NCBI GenBank assembly: GCA_002746685.1
Contig: PDQK01000010.1
Coordinates: 1-43,031 of the forward strand
DNA: 43,031 nucleotides
Source of the DNA: Desulfobulbus propionicus
Lineage (GTDB): Bacteria > Desulfobacterota > Desulfobulbia > Desulfobulbales > Desulfobulbaceae
Direction of reading: 5' to 3'
In this document: positions 25,569-35,098 of the stretch, piece by piece
How the letters are laid out: each line of letters opens with the position of its first letter
Numbering within the stretch: the stretch's first letter is position 1
Notes under the pieces: generated by a model
Seen by the model: the letters and a program-made list of their open reading frames with translations, nothing else
The model's database searches: none
Told to the model about the DNA's origin: nothing
Made by a program: the position numbers and the translations under genes

Positions 25569-28500
25569 ATGAAACCTCAACACACTACCCAGTTAGGTTT
25601 TGCCGGTCGCCTGGCTGCCACGTTCATCGATTCCAAACTGACCATCATTGGCATCGCAGCCTCGCTCATGCTGGGCATGCTGGCTCTTACCTTTCTCCCC
25701 AGAGAAGAAGAGCCGCAGATAAAGGTTCCCATGATTGATGTCATGGTATCTATGCCCGGTGCCAGTGCCAAGGAAGTGGAGCAACGTACCTCCATCCCCA
25801 TGGAAAAGCTCCTCTACGAGCTGCCAGGAGTGGAATACATCTATTCGACCTCCATGCCAGGACAGTCCCTGCTGGTGGTTCGCTTCTATGTTGGACAAAA
25901 TCTGGAAGATGCCATTGTACGCCTCAACCAGAAACTCCAGACCAACTTTGATCGTATTCCCCACGGTGTATCCAGGCCGCTGATCAAGCCGCATACCATT
26001 GATGATGTCCCCATCCTTGCGCTGACCTTTCACTCCAGTGCCTATGATCATTATACGCTGCGCAGGCTTGCAGCCGAGGTGGATGACGGAGTGAAAAGTA
26101 TCCACGAGGTGGCGGAAACCACCCTGATTGGTGGAACCAGACGTCAGGTGCGGATACTGTTTGATCCACTGCTGCTTGCGGCCAGAAACATCACCCCGTT
26201 TGAGCTTACAGCACACCTCAGGCAGGCCAACCTCCAGCGTTTTTCTGGGACACTCCAGGCAATGGACAATGAGGTGCTCCTCCAGACCGGCACCTTTCTC
26301 CAATCTGCTGAAGATATTGGCCGGATTGTGATTGGCGTCTATGGAGGCAAGCCGGTGTATCTTGATGAGGTGGCCCAAATCATTGATGGCCCCGAAGAAC
26401 CTCGCTCGTATGTTCTTTATGGCGACAGCAACGGGTCGGAAGTAGAAGCTGCAGTAACCTTATCGGTGGCCAAACGGCCCGGTGCCAATGCAGTGGATGT
26501 GGTTGAGACGGTGCTAAAAAAGGTGGAAAGTTACAAGGGCACCCTTATTCCCGACAATGTCCAGGTTACCGTTACCCGTGACTACGGTGAGACAGCATCA
26601 GAAAAGTCCAACGAACTGCTGCTTCACATGGGAATAGCCGTGTTCGGGGTTGCAATACTCATCCTGTTTTTTCTGGGTTGGCGGGAATCCATCATTGTTA
26701 TGCTGGCGATTCCTTCCACACTCTCCCTCACCCTGCTGCTTTTTTATCTCTATGGCTACACCCTGAATCGGATCACCCTCTTTGCGTTGATCTTTTCCAT
26801 CGGTATTCTGGTGGATGACGCCATCGTGGTGGTTGAAAATATCGTTCGTCACCTCAGACTCCCTGACAGCAAGGAAAAATCGTTTAAGGATATTGCCATT
26901 GCAGCGGTGGTTGAGGTGGGCAACCCCACCATCCTGGCAACCTGGGCTGTTATTGCAGCAATTCTGCCCATGGCCTTTGTTGGCGGATTGATGGGGCCGT
27001 ATATGCGGCCTATTCCCATTGGCGCTTCGGCAGCCATGATCTTTTCACTGATCATCGCGTTCACGGTCACGCCATGGGCATCCATCCGGATGCTCAAACG
27101 CTCTCCAACAAGCGCAGCTAAAGGCCATGATCCAGATCACGCACCGGATGATTTTTTCACCCGACTCTACCATAAAATCATGGATCCACTGCTTGCAAGC
27201 ATGGGTGCAAGGCTGCTCTTCTTTACCTGCATCATAGCCCTGCTGCTGGGTTCCTGCTTCATGGTCTATATCGGGATGGTCAAGGTTAAGATGCTCCCCT
27301 TTGATAACAAGTCCGAGTTTCAGATCATCCTCAACATGCCGGAAGGTGGCACTCTGGAACATACCACTCAGGTGGCTCTTGAAATGGCAGAAACCATCCG
27401 CCATGAACCGGAAGTAGTGAATTTTCAGGTCTATGCGGGTACGGCATCACCCTATAATTTTAATGGACTTGTACGCCATTACTTCATGCGCTCCGGCCCT
27501 ACAGTGGCTGATATTCAGATCAATCTGAAGCCCAAGCATGACCGCGACAAGCAGAGCCATGCCATTGCCAAACGCATTCGCCCGGCAGTGGCAGCAATCG
27601 CAGCAAAATATGGTGCTGCTGTGGCTGTGGCAGAGGTTCCTCCCGGCCCACCGGTGCTGCAGACGCTGGTAGCTGAAATTTATGGGCCAACCGCAGAAGA
27701 CCGCACCCGTCTTGCCAGTGCTGTAAAGGCGATTTTTCAGCAAACCGATGGGGTGGTGGACATCGACTGGTACAGGGAAAAGGAACGGAGTAAAATCATC
27801 ATCAAGGTGGACAAGGAAAAGGCGGCACTCCACGGCATTTCAGAAGCAGATATCACTGAGGCGGTGCAGATGGGGTTAGGGGGTGCATCAACAGACCTGT
27901 TTCACCAGCCACGGGATAAAGAAGAGATCAACATCGTGCTCCAGCTTGCAAAAGCACAACGGGCAAGGGTGGACAGCCTGCTGAATATCGCGCTTCGCCC
28001 TGCAACACATCCGCAGGCAACACTCATTCCCCTGCGAGAGCTGGTCACCCTTTATGAAGAACCCATTGATCAACCGATTTACCGCAAAAATCTCCGCCCG
28101 CTTATTTATGTAACCGGTGATGTTGCCGGTTCTGCTGAAAGCCCTGTGTATCCGATCCTGAAGATGAACGGGCTGCTCAAAAAACTCAAGGCTGGCGAAT
28201 ATGGCGGCCAGGAAGGTAACATCAAGCTCTATAATTTGCAGCAGCCCTTTACCACCAGTGAGCCTGCCATGAAATGGGACGGTGAGTGGCATATAACCCT
28301 GGAGGTATTCCGAGACCTGGGACTGGCCTTTTGTGTGGTCATGGTTTTAATCTATATGCTCATGGTGGGCTGGTTTAAGGATTACGTCACTCCGCTGGTG
28401 GTCATGGCAGCGATCCCCTTTTCCCTGATCGGCATTTTACCTGCCCACTGGGGACTTGGAGCCTTTTTTACGGCCACTTCCATGATCGGTTTTATGGCTG

Positions 28501-28787
28501 GCGCTGGAATTGTGGTGCGCAATTCAATTATTCTGGTAGATTTTATCCAGCTTCGGGTCAATCATGGATTGCCTCTTGCTGAGGCGGTGGTGGAAGCCGG
28601 AGCGATTCGCTTTCGCCCCATGCTCCTCACTGCCTTGGCTGTGGTGGTTGGGGCATCGGTAATTCTAGCTGACCCTATTTTCCAGGGCCTGGCTATTTCT
28701 CTGATGTTCGGGGAGATTGCCTCGCTGTTGATCAGTCGCATGGCAGTACCTGTACTGTATTACATGGTAAAATCAAAAACCTTATAA
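25569..28787 (+). CDS. RND-superfamily efflux pump, inner-membrane subunit
   Basis: A 1072-residue AcrB/MexB-type proton antiporter. It has the expected TM1, a large periplasmic loop, TM2-TM6 (for example [20 protein letters not shown]), a second periplasmic loop, and TM8-TM12. The proton-relay acidic pair lies in [18 protein letters not shown] in TM4; a Lys equivalent in TM10 was not checked. Length is typical of hydrophobe/amphiphile pumps. It is encoded seven bases after the adaptor with a GGGAG ribosome-binding site. Substrates may be drugs, bile salts, solvents or metals; no heavy-metal-specific methionine pattern was recognised. Confidence 0.95.
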   Translation: MKPQHTTQLGFAGRLAATFIDSKLTIIGIAASLMLGMLALTFLPREEEPQIKVPMIDVMVSMPGASAKEVEQRTSIPMEKLLYELPGVEYIYSTSMPGQSLLVVRFYVGQNLEDAIVRLNQKLQTNFDRIPHGVSRPLIKPHTIDDVPILALTFHSSAYDHYTLRRLAAEVDDGVKSIHEVAETTLIGGTRRQVRILFDPLLLAARNITPFELTAHLRQANLQRFSGTLQAMDNEVLLQTGTFLQSAEDIGRIVIGVYGGKPVYLDEVAQIIDGPEEPRSYVLYGDSNGSEVEAAVTLSVAKRPGANAVDVVETVLKKVESYKGTLIPDNVQVTVTRDYGETASEKSNELLLHMGIAVFGVAILILFFLGWRESIIVMLAIPSTLSLTLLLFYLYGYTLNRITLFALIFSIGILVDDAIVVVENIVRHLRLPDSKEKSFKDIAIAAVVEVGNPTILATWAVIAAILPMAFVGGLMGPYMRPIPIGASAAMIFSLIIAFTVTPWASIRMLKRSPTSAAKGHDPDHAPDDFFTRLYHKIMDPLLASMGARLLFFTCIIALLLGSCFMVYIGMVKVKMLPFDNKSEFQIILNMPEGGTLEHTTQVALEMAETIRHEPEVVNFQVYAGTASPYNFNGLVRHYFMRSGPTVADIQINLKPKHDRDKQSHAIAKRIRPAVAAIAAKYGAAVAVAEVPPGPPVLQTLVAEIYGPTAEDRTRLASAVKAIFQQTDGVVDIDWYREKERSKIIIKVDKEKAALHGISEADITEAVQMGLGGASTDLFHQPRDKEEINIVLQLAKAQRARVDSLLNIALRPATHPQATLIPLRELVTLYEEPIDQPIYRKNLRPLIYVTGDVAGSAESPVYPILKMNGLLKKLKAGEYGGQEGNIKLYNLQQPFTTSEPAMKWDGEWHITLEVFRDLGLAFCVVMVLIYMLMVGWFKDYVTPLVVMAAIPFSLIGILPAHWGLGAFFTATSMIGFMAGAGIVVRNSIILVDFIQLRVNHGLPLAEAVVEAGAIRFRPMLLTALAVVVGASVILADPIFQGLAISLMFGEIASLLISRMAVPVLYYMVKSKTL

Positions 28788-28805
28788 AGCGTTGCAGGCA
28801 AAGCT

Positions 28806-29438
28806 ATGTTTGGGATAGAAAATTACTTTTGCTTTCTGGCAGCCGGAATCCTGTTTAGCCTGACGCCTGGGCCAGACCTCTTTTACATTATCAGCCGCAG
28901 TATCAGTCAGGGCACTCAAGCCGGTGTGCTGTCAGTACTGGGGGTGTCTACCGGGGCCATTGGCCATACTCTGCTGGCGGCCTTTGGCTTATCTGTTATC
29001 CTCACCACCTCAGCCACCCTGTTTTTCATCGTAAAAATTGCCGGAGCGTTTTACCTCACCTATCTGGGCATCATGCTGATTAAAAGCCCGGCAAGGGTGT
29101 CGGTGGAAACACACCCCAACGAGATAAACATTTCTTTGCGTAAAATTTACTTCCAAGGGGTTGTGACCAATCTCCTTAATCCTAAGGTAGCGCTGTTCTT
29201 TCTAGCTTTTCTTCCGCAGTTTGTACAAAGCGGCTCGGGTTATGGCCCGCTGCCCTTTCTTCTTCTCGGTGGTACTTATGTAGCCACCGGAGCTCTCTGT
29301 TGCTGCCTGCTGGCCTTTGGCGCGGGTAAAACCACCACCCTGTTACGCCGAAATGGCAGGGTACAAGCTTCCCTGCAAAAACTTACAGGCTTTCTTTTTA
29401 TCGGTTTTGGTATTCAACTGGCCTTTGCCCATAGCTAA
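28806..29438 (+). CDS. LysE/RhtB-family amino-acid exporter
   Basis: A 210-residue membrane protein with about six hydrophobic spans. The family signature is present at the N-terminus (AAGILFSLTPGPDLFYIISRSISQG, including the TPGP motif) and in the loop (NLLNPKVALFFLAFLPQFV). Members export amino acids such as lysine, threonine or homoserine lactone. It starts 19 bases after the RND gene on the same strand, so it may be read from the same transcript; functional connection to the pump is not shown. Confidence 0.93.
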   Translation: MFGIENYFCFLAAGILFSLTPGPDLFYIISRSISQGTQAGVLSVLGVSTGAIGHTLLAAFGLSVILTTSATLFFIVKIAGAFYLTYLGIMLIKSPARVSVETHPNEINISLRKIYFQGVVTNLLNPKVALFFLAFLPQFVQSGSGYGPLPFLLLGGTYVATGALCCCLLAFGAGKTTTLLRRNGRVQASLQKLTGFLFIGFGIQLAFAHS

Positions 29439-29456
29439 CTTTACCGCTCACTCGTC

Positions 29457-29942
29457 ATGGACATAACAATCCCATTTACTCAAATTGGCATTATCCATTC
29501 TTCCATTGATTCTCCTGAAAATGCCCCGATCCAGCCTAAAGGAGCTGCTGATATTGTGGGAGAAGCGGAAGTTTATCCCCAATTTGCAGCAGGATTACAG
29601 GATCTGGAAGGGTTCAGCCATATTTACCTGCTCTATCATTGCCATAAGGCCAAACGCATGGAACTTGTTGTCACGCCTTTTATGGATACTGTTGAGCGTG
29701 GCGTGTTTGCCACCCGCTCGCCACTACGGCCAAACCACATCGGGTTATCCATCGTTGAAGTCATCGGGGTTAAAGACAACATCGTCCATATCAAGGGGGT
29801 GGATATCATTGATCAAACCCCGCTGTTGGATATCAAACCCTATATTCATAATTTCGATGCTGTTTCCCAAAGCCGTTCCGGATGGATGGTAGCGGATGAA
29901 GCTGAGGTCTCAAAAAAGCGGTCTGATGATCGTTTTGTCTAA
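29457..29942 (+). CDS. trmO: tRNA (N6-threonylcarbamoyladenosine(37)-N6)-methyltransferase
   Basis: 161 residues of the TsaA/VirR/YaeB family. TrmO uses S-adenosylmethionine to methylate t6A at position 37 of tRNA-Thr, improving decoding. Seen: GVFATRSPLRPNHIGLS, the SAM-contacting signature, and the C-terminal LLDIKPYIHNFD. It is the short bacterial form. No convincing ribosome-binding site is seen before the ATG, and the gene lies 18 bases after lysE, so coupled or read-through translation is likely. It is the last plus-strand gene of this run. Confidence 0.9.
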   Translation: MDITIPFTQIGIIHSSIDSPENAPIQPKGAADIVGEAEVYPQFAAGLQDLEGFSHIYLLYHCHKAKRMELVVTPFMDTVERGVFATRSPLRPNHIGLSIVEVIGVKDNIVHIKGVDIIDQTPLLDIKPYIHNFDAVSQSRSGWMVADEAEVSKKRSDDRFV

Positions 29943-30055
29943 ATCGATCTCCTGAAAAGTTACTCCTTCGAGGTTAACGTTCTTTCATGCTTTACAGCCG
30001 TTATCGCTCCACTTATCACAGAGTTCACCGCCGAGTGGAACGACTTATTATGGGT

Positions 30056-30865
30056 TTAATTTATTCTTATGTGTTCAATCTTGACCATTTTAAACAGGTC
30101 TGAAATGGCCATTTTAAATTGAGTATTAAAGGAGGTTTTTTTTAATATTTTTCTAGCATAATGATACATCATATATTCATTGACTAACTTTATATCAAGG
30201 TTGAGATGTTTTAAATATGCATTGATACTGTTGATATAAAAAAACATGGGGGCGCTCTTGTTTCCTGTCTTTCTCACATATCTGTTTGATATGCTCAAGG
30301 CTATTTTATTGTTACAGTCGAAAACGGCCTCTAACAAATTGAATTTATTTTTTATCTGAAGGAAGAACTTATCAATTTCTTCTGCTTTAAAATAATAAAA
30401 AACACCTGAAATAATGAGCAAAGTTGGGAGAGTTTTATCTTTTATATTTTTTGTCCATTTATCGACATCTAAAAAAGAACTTTCAATGTATATATCGTTT
30501 TCTTGTTCAGGAATAAGCCTTTTTCTTTCCGCGATAACAGGAGGTAAGTCAATTTCGTAAAAGGTTGCTGTTTGACTGTTAATTCTGTAATATGAGGTAT
30601 CTAATCCTGCTCCTATATTGATTATATTGCATTTATTATGTTTTTTAATAAAGGTTTTTATCTCTACGTCCATATTGTAGTATCTTGAAGCCGATGCCAA
30701 ATAATAATACTCATTATTTATTTCATTTGTATTATCTTGAGCTATTCTTTCTTCTAATTCGAGAGCCTTTGCATCAAAGAGTAGTTCCTGAAAATTTTTC
30801 GAGGTATATATGTTCCCTGCCAATGGGATATATAACGTATTGCTTACACTTTGTTTTTTAATCAT
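30056..30865 (-). CDS. LCM-family class I SAM-dependent methyltransferase, AT-rich
   Basis: 269 residues from the ATG at 30865, preceded by AGGGG. The N-terminal segment (VSNTLYIPLAGN) and SAM-binding stretch (NIINIGAGLDTSYYRI, then FYEIDLP) match the leucine-carboxyl-methyltransferase-like family, whose bacterial members are often in polyketide or other secondary-metabolite loci. The substrate is unknown. The gene is strikingly AT-rich (28% and about 22% G+C in its last two 60-base lines as counted by eye), against roughly half G+C in neighbours. It also uses many AAA, AAT and TTT codons and lies between genes of the opposite strand. I infer recent horizontal transfer. An upstream in-frame extension to 30928 lacks a better start. 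Confidence 0.8.
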   Translation of the reverse strand: MIKKQSVSNTLYIPLAGNIYTSKNFQELLFDAKALELEERIAQDNTNEINNEYYYLASASRYYNMDVEIKTFIKKHNKCNIINIGAGLDTSYYRINSQTATFYEIDLPPVIAERKRLIPEQENDIYIESSFLDVDKWTKNIKDKTLPTLLIISGVFYYFKAEEIDKFFLQIKNKFNLLEAVFDCNNKIALSISNRYVRKTGNKSAPMFFYINSINAYLKHLNLDIKLVNEYMMYHYARKILKKTSFNTQFKMAISDLFKMVKIEHIRIN

Positions 30866-30973
30866 CGCTTTATCCCCTATAAATTGTGTTCGATTTTTCA
30901 AGTCCCCCATAACTACGCATATACGCATAACCAGGCAGTCTGCGTGTAATGCTTTTACCTGAGGAAAATATTT

Positions 30974-31954
30974 ATGTGGAAGACATTAATACGAGTGAAT
31001 AAAAAGCTCACCATCGCCATCCCCATCATGCTTGTGGCAGGCTTTTTATTTGGCAGTGTTGTTGAACAAAGCTTTACGAAAAACCTGAAAAGCTTCATTA
31101 TGCCTCTGACCTTTCTCATGGTCTATCCCATGATGGTCACCCTGAACATCAATCACCTGTTACAGGGACTCAAAAACGTAAAACTGCAGGTAGTCACCCA
31201 GCTGATCAATTTCACCGTCATTCCATTGATCGCTTACGTGCTCGGTCTCCTGTTTTTCCCTGATCAACCTTATCTGGCTCTGGGACTACTGCTTGCAGCC
31301 CTGCTGCCAACAAGCGGGATGACCATCTCCTGGACAGGTTTTGCCAAGGGCAACATGGGAGCAGCCATCAACATGACAATTATTGGCCTTACCTTAGGCT
31401 CACTTGCCACGCCTTTTTATGTTATGGCGCTGCTTGGTGCAAAGGTGGATGTCAACATAGTGATGGTAATGAAACAAATCCTGTATATCGTTTTCATTCC
31501 CATGGTACTTGGCATAGCAACCCGCCAGTATCTTTTGAAAAAATACTCCCAGCCGGTGTTTAAAAAGGATATCGCACCGCGGTTTCCAGCATTATCAACC
31601 ATTGGGGTGCTGGGCATTGTATTTGTAGCCATGGCGCTGAAGGCAAAAACCATTGTAAGTGAGCCTTCTTTATTGCTGTCTATCTTTATCCCCTTGCTGA
31701 TTATTTACGGACTCAACTTTACCCTTTCCACCCTTATCGCCAAATGTACGTTTAATCGGGGAGACGGGATCGCGCTGGTATATGGGACAGTAATGAGAAA
31801 CCTCTCCATTGCGTTGGCCATCGCCATTAACGCCTTTGGCGAGGCAGGAGCCAATGCTGCTCTGGTTATTGCGGTTTCCTACATTATTCAGGTGCAATCA
31901 GCAGCTTGGTATGTGAAGTTTACAGACAACATATTTGGCCCAGCCGAAGCATAA
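30974..31954 (+). CDS. BASS / ACR3-like sodium-dependent or arsenite-type transporter
   Basis: A 326-residue inner-membrane protein with nine to ten hydrophobic spans. The core motif (ALLPTSGMTISWTGFAKGN) matches the position of the ACR3 arsenite carrier motif (…APCTAMVFVW), but the cysteine is missing, so it fits better with bile acid:sodium symporter (SBF-like) relatives of unknown substrate. AGGAAAA precedes the ATG. No ars genes (arsR, arsC) flank it. It is divergent from the AT-rich methyltransferase and ends 16 bases before the convergent exported-protein gene. Confidence 0.8.
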   Translation: MWKTLIRVNKKLTIAIPIMLVAGFLFGSVVEQSFTKNLKSFIMPLTFLMVYPMMVTLNINHLLQGLKNVKLQVVTQLINFTVIPLIAYVLGLLFFPDQPYLALGLLLAALLPTSGMTISWTGFAKGNMGAAINMTIIGLTLGSLATPFYVMALLGAKVDVNIVMVMKQILYIVFIPMVLGIATRQYLLKKYSQPVFKKDIAPRFPALSTIGVLGIVFVAMALKAKTIVSEPSLLLSIFIPLLIIYGLNFTLSTLIAKCTFNRGDGIALVYGTVMRNLSIALAIAINAFGEAGANAALVIAVSYIIQVQSAAWYVKFTDNIFGPAEA

Positions 31955-31970
31955 AACAGGCACAGAGCAA

Positions 31971-33176
31971 CTAAGGGAAGGTGAAGTTAACCTCATTTAC
32001 TCCTGTTCCCTGACAGGTGGTGATAAGTGATGGCGGGTCGGCAAAGGTTTCCATATCCCCCCTGGTATCAACAACCAGCTGATAACGTCCCTCTGGAAGT
32101 CCGCTAAACCGGTACTCACCATTGGGACGGAAACTGACGGTCTCGCGATACTCCTGCAAATCATCAGGTCCAAACAGGTTGATAAAAAAGGCTGAGGCCA
32201 AATCTGCGTTAGGCCCTGAGCCTGTACCGGAAAGCGTACATTTACCTTCCACTACCCCTGGAGCAATGGTGACCTTTTTCTTGATGGTGTAGGTTCGTTC
32301 ACCATCCACGCTTATCGCTGAAGCGCGCCACACAAGGTTACCCAGAGGATAAGGGCCCCCCAGATATTCACAGGTCTCCACCCCGTTGCACGTTGCCACC
32401 TCAACCCCATTGACCTGGATATTGATTGCTTCAATCCCGCTTGCATGAAATCCACTGACCACAAAACGGACGGTTTCCGTTTCAGTGGGCTCAAGGGGAA
32501 TGGTTCTGCTGTTTAAAAGCGGACCACTTTTGGTGGAAGAAAACACTCTGGCCTTAAGGATCGAAGAAACTCCCATATTACCCGAGTTATCAACAGCTTG
32601 AGCCATATAGCTGACTGATCCCGCTTCAAGCATTTTCTCTTCGTACCAGCATTCGTCTTGCCCGGTGCAGGTTTTGATGATGTTCCCATCAGCAAATAGT
32701 GTTATTTCTGCCACATGTGTATCATCTTCAGCACGAACCCGGAGCCGTATAGTATCTCCCATGGTAAGCGAGAGCGACGAATCTGCCGCAATGCTGATCA
32801 CGGGCGGTAAACTGTCCACCGTTTTCATGGCGTCATCCAGAGCAGCAACTGACGAGGTGGTGGAACACTCAAGCCGCACCCGTGTTCCAACACTTTGTAA
32901 CCTGAGCTTGAAACGCTGGGCTTCCTCTCTGGATAAACGTTCTGCAATAGTAACCGGTAGAGATGCAATACCATCGTTGTGTACCCTGGGCTCCAAACCG
33001 GTGAGCATACGAATCATCCGTGCTGTTTGGGTCGTGCTTGTCCCCACGTCGGTCACCACAACGGAATACGCATCACAAGCCATTGAGGCCCCTGAAGGGG
33101 AAAGCAAGCCCCACAACAAAAACATGGCGCTTGACAATACGAACTGCCGGTATCTTTTATAGCTGTCAAATAACAT
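31971..33176 (-). CDS. Exported protein: L7/L12-like, Ig-like and beta-sandwich domains
   Basis: 401 residues with a signal peptide (about 1-33, ending near SGASMA). Residues about 36-104 match the C-terminal domain of ribosomal protein L7/L12 in pattern and spacing: YSVVVTDVG, then TGL, then LSREEAQRFKLRLQSVG, same length from TGL to the end (44 residues). Two Ig-like repeats follow, each with a related strand and Cys pair (IKTCTGQDEC and VATCNGVETC). The C-terminus is a carboxypeptidase-regulatory-like beta-sandwich (GEYRFSGLPEGRYQLVVDT). It is probably periplasmic or surface-exposed. Function unknown. A copy of the intergenic repeat lies directly upstream. Confidence 0.75.
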   Translation of the reverse strand: MLFDSYKRYRQFVLSSAMFLLWGLLSPSGASMACDAYSVVVTDVGTSTTQTARMIRMLTGLEPRVHNDGIASLPVTIAERLSREEAQRFKLRLQSVGTRVRLECSTTSSVAALDDAMKTVDSLPPVISIAADSSLSLTMGDTIRLRVRAEDDTHVAEITLFADGNIIKTCTGQDECWYEEKMLEAGSVSYMAQAVDNSGNMGVSSILKARVFSSTKSGPLLNSRTIPLEPTETETVRFVVSGFHASGIEAINIQVNGVEVATCNGVETCEYLGGPYPLGNLVWRASAISVDGERTYTIKKKVTIAPGVVEGKCTLSGTGSGPNADLASAFFINLFGPDDLQEYRETVSFRPNGEYRFSGLPEGRYQLVVDTRGDMETFADPPSLITTCQGTGVNEVNFTFP

Positions 33177-33183
33177 TTACGTA

Positions 33184-33226
33184 ACCAATCACGAAGTCTG
33201 TGTTTCAGTGTTATGCTCTACCTCTG
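33184..33226 (+). repeat. Dispersed intergenic repeat, unit 3
   Basis: 43 bases beginning ACCAATCACG. It matches 38543-38585 at 32 of 43 positions by hand alignment, and the bases before it (ACATTTACGTAACC) match those before the unit at 38824. It lies between the exported-protein gene and ykgJ. Confidence 0.6.
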
Positions 33227-33282
33227 CTCTTTTCGGGAAAAGCATAAGGTGTTCCCTGACTATCCAGCAAAAACAGGTGGAT

Positions 33283-33840
33283 TCAAGCACCAGGGGGAAG
33301 AAAAAAATTGGGCTTCAAAAAAACCCAGGCCAAAGGAAAACGACGGTTGCCAAAATCCGGGCCCACCAGCTGCACTGAATACGCATTTAAACTCTGCTGT
33401 AAGGGAGCAAGATCAACCGTGGCATAGGTAAGGTTTCCAGTAAACCCTGAAAAGCCACACACATGGGTTTGCCCTTCTATGACCGTTGGCGTACCATAGG
33501 TCCTGCAGTTGATTGGCCTCATCTTATGCGCTAAACAGAGATCATCTTCACCAAGCAGGGGACACCGAATCCGCTGGGTAGCGGCATCTTTGTTCTTTTT
33601 CAGCATTTCCTCGTAAGCCACAGCGGCTGCAGTGGCCTGTTCCTGCTGACTCGCCAAAAGCCCAGGATTTCTTTTCAGATACGATGCCAGGTAACTCGCC
33701 TCGATAAAGGACACATCAAACACAGCGTGGCAGCAGTCGGCACACCCTGGCTTACACATAATTTCATCGGGATGCTGCTGGTAGATGGAGTCAATGGTCT
33801 TATCAACAAAATTATAAAGGGATTGCAGTTGCTTAAACAT
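33283..33840 (-). CDS. YkgJ-family cysteine-cluster protein
   Basis: 185 residues. The family's metal-binding cysteines are present: CKPGCADCC near residue 28, and the second group CPLL...C-x-AHKMRPINCRTYG...C. Members bind zinc or an iron-sulfur cluster; several are encoded with redox or maturation genes, but the reaction is unknown. AAGGAG precedes the ATG. Its leader is shared with the broken gene upstream, whose stop is 11 bases before this ATG, so ykgJ was probably its operon partner. Confidence 0.88.
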   Translation of the reverse strand: MFKQLQSLYNFVDKTIDSIYQQHPDEIMCKPGCADCCHAVFDVSFIEASYLASYLKRNPGLLASQQEQATAAAVAYEEMLKKNKDAATQRIRCPLLGEDDLCLAHKMRPINCRTYGTPTVIEGQTHVCGFSGFTGNLTYATVDLAPLQQSLNAYSVQLVGPDFGNRRFPLAWVFLKPNFFLPPGA

Positions 33841-33851
33841 AAAGCATCTCC

Positions 33852-34237
33852 TTAAGCAGCCAGGCCGATCCCGGCCTCCCCTTGCTGATGTTTACCAGCC
33901 AGGGGCAGGTTGAAAATGTTTTCCAGCACTTCCCCCCGCAATGACTTTTCAAGGTATCCGGCAATACCTGCTGCAAGCGCACCTTTTTTATCAATGAGAT
34001 CATTATACCCCATACACAGCTCATTTCATGAATTTCAAGGTCTTCTCCATCACCAGTCACAGAGCCTATCATCATCCACAATCATCAGCGTGGCAACCAG
34101 TTTCTTCGCTGACCATGCGGAGTGCTTGTGCAAATCTGCAGTGCCCGGGATCAGTGACAAAGATATTCCTATACCTGTCCAGTACAGATATGGTACAGAT
34201 GTTCCTGGTTTGAGCAAACAGCCCCTACAGTATTCAT
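33852..34237 (-). pseudogene. Frame-broken small gene upstream of ykgJ
   Basis: No single frame covers this stretch, but four protein-like segments follow one another in shifting frames. They are an ATG segment (MNTVGAVCSNQEHLYHICTG, 34237), then YRNIFVTDPGHCRFAQALRM with SEETGCHADDC, then MMIGSVTGDGEDLEIHE, and a final MGYNDLIDKKGALAAGIAGY with LEKSLRGEVLENIFNLPLAG ending in TAA at 33852-33854. The last part alone is a 53-residue open frame (34013-33852). I infer an ancestral protein of about 120 residues broken by about three frameshifts. Its cysteines suggest a metal-binding protein, like its YkgJ neighbour. Family not recognised. Sequencing errors are an alternative. Confidence 0.5.
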
Positions 34238-34264
34238 ACAGACAACTCGTTACCTGCAAAATCC

Positions 34265-34900
34265 ATGAAACAGTACGATGCTTATCTTTTTGATGCCGAT
34301 GGTACCCTTTTTGACACCGTTGAGCTTATCTACACCTGCTTTACTTATGTGGCACGGAAATATATTGGCAGTGCTATTGATAGAGCAACAGTCATTAATG
34401 GTATTGGCCTGCCCTTGCAGGATCAACTCATCACCCACCTGGGAGAAGAACACGATATACAACAGCTGCTTAGTGATTATCTGAACTATCAGCTCTCTGT
34501 CATAGACGATGGTATTCAGCTCTTCCCTGGAGTGATGCGAACTCTGGAGCATCTGAAAAAAGGCAACAAAAAACTTGCCATCGTAACCTCAAGAAGACGT
34601 ATCAGCCTTGAGCGTCTGTTGAACGCTACAAATACTGCCCAATATTTTGATGTGGTGGTGAGCCCGGAAGATACAGATAAACATAAGCCAGACCCTGAAC
34701 CGGTACTCAAGGCCATGTCGCTACTGAGCACTCCCCCGTCAAGAACAGTTTTTATCGGCGATGCCAAATATGATATCTGCAGCGGCGCAAGCGCTGGTAT
34801 TGATACTGTCTTTGTTGGCTGGAGTCATATCCAGGTGGATACCCTTCCGGTTACCCCCACCTGGGTTATCGACTCCTTTGATGAGTTACTCCTGAGGTAG
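34265..34900 (+). CDS. HAD-superfamily hydrolase, phosphoglycolate phosphatase-like
   Basis: 211 residues with all four HAD motifs: DADGT near the N-terminus (nucleophile and acid Asp), VTSRRR (Ser/Thr), HKPDPEP (Lys), and FIGDAKYD (acidic pair). A cap domain lies between motifs one and two (about 18-80). It most resembles the PGP/PpaX-like group, which hydrolyses phosphoglycolate, pyrophosphate or nucleotides; substrate undetermined. The ATG has no strong ribosome-binding site. It ends at 34900, abutting the stop of the convergent small gene. Confidence 0.92.
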   Translation: MKQYDAYLFDADGTLFDTVELIYTCFTYVARKYIGSAIDRATVINGIGLPLQDQLITHLGEEHDIQQLLSDYLNYQLSVIDDGIQLFPGVMRTLEHLKKGNKKLAIVTSRRRISLERLLNATNTAQYFDVVVSPEDTDKHKPDPEPVLKAMSLLSTPPSRTVFIGDAKYDICSGASAGIDTVFVGWSHIQVDTLPVTPTWVIDSFDELLLR

Positions 34901-35098
34901 CTATTCCTCCTCACTGTTGAGTATATCCATCAACTCTTCCTGAAACTCCTCGTCCTCAGTCAGCTTCATTGCAATGGCATCGCATATTGCTCCTGCCAGC
35001 CCTGCCTTATCTACAGTAGCAACTTCAACCGCAACTTCGCCCTCATCATCGATGGTGAGCACCAGTGCAGCTTGATTTGCTTTTAATGTCATTTCCAT
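34901..35098 (-). CDS. Small acidic protein of unknown function
   Basis: 65 residues from the ATG at 35098, which has GGAG seven bases upstream; an ATG at 35122 would add eight residues without a ribosome-binding site. The protein has an N-terminal beta-like half (LKANQAALVLTIDDEGEVAVEV) and an acidic helical C-terminus (LTEDEEFQEELMDILNSEEE). Cytosolic, no family recognised. Its stop codon directly abuts that of the HAD gene on the other strand. Confidence 0.65.
   Translation of the reverse strand: MEMTLKANQAALVLTIDDEGEVAVEVATVDKAGLAGAICDAIAMKLTEDEEFQEELMDILNSEEE

Noticed and set aside
30974..31954. Arsenite carrier ACR3 annotation for the BASS-type transporter.
   Set aside because: The essential cysteine position is Thr/Ser in this protein and no arsenic genes flank it.
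33060..33110. Possible lipoprotein signal (SMAC) in the Ig-like exported protein.
   Set aside because: The -3 position is Ser, not Leu/Val/Ile, so the lipobox rule is not met; a normal signal peptide is more likely.
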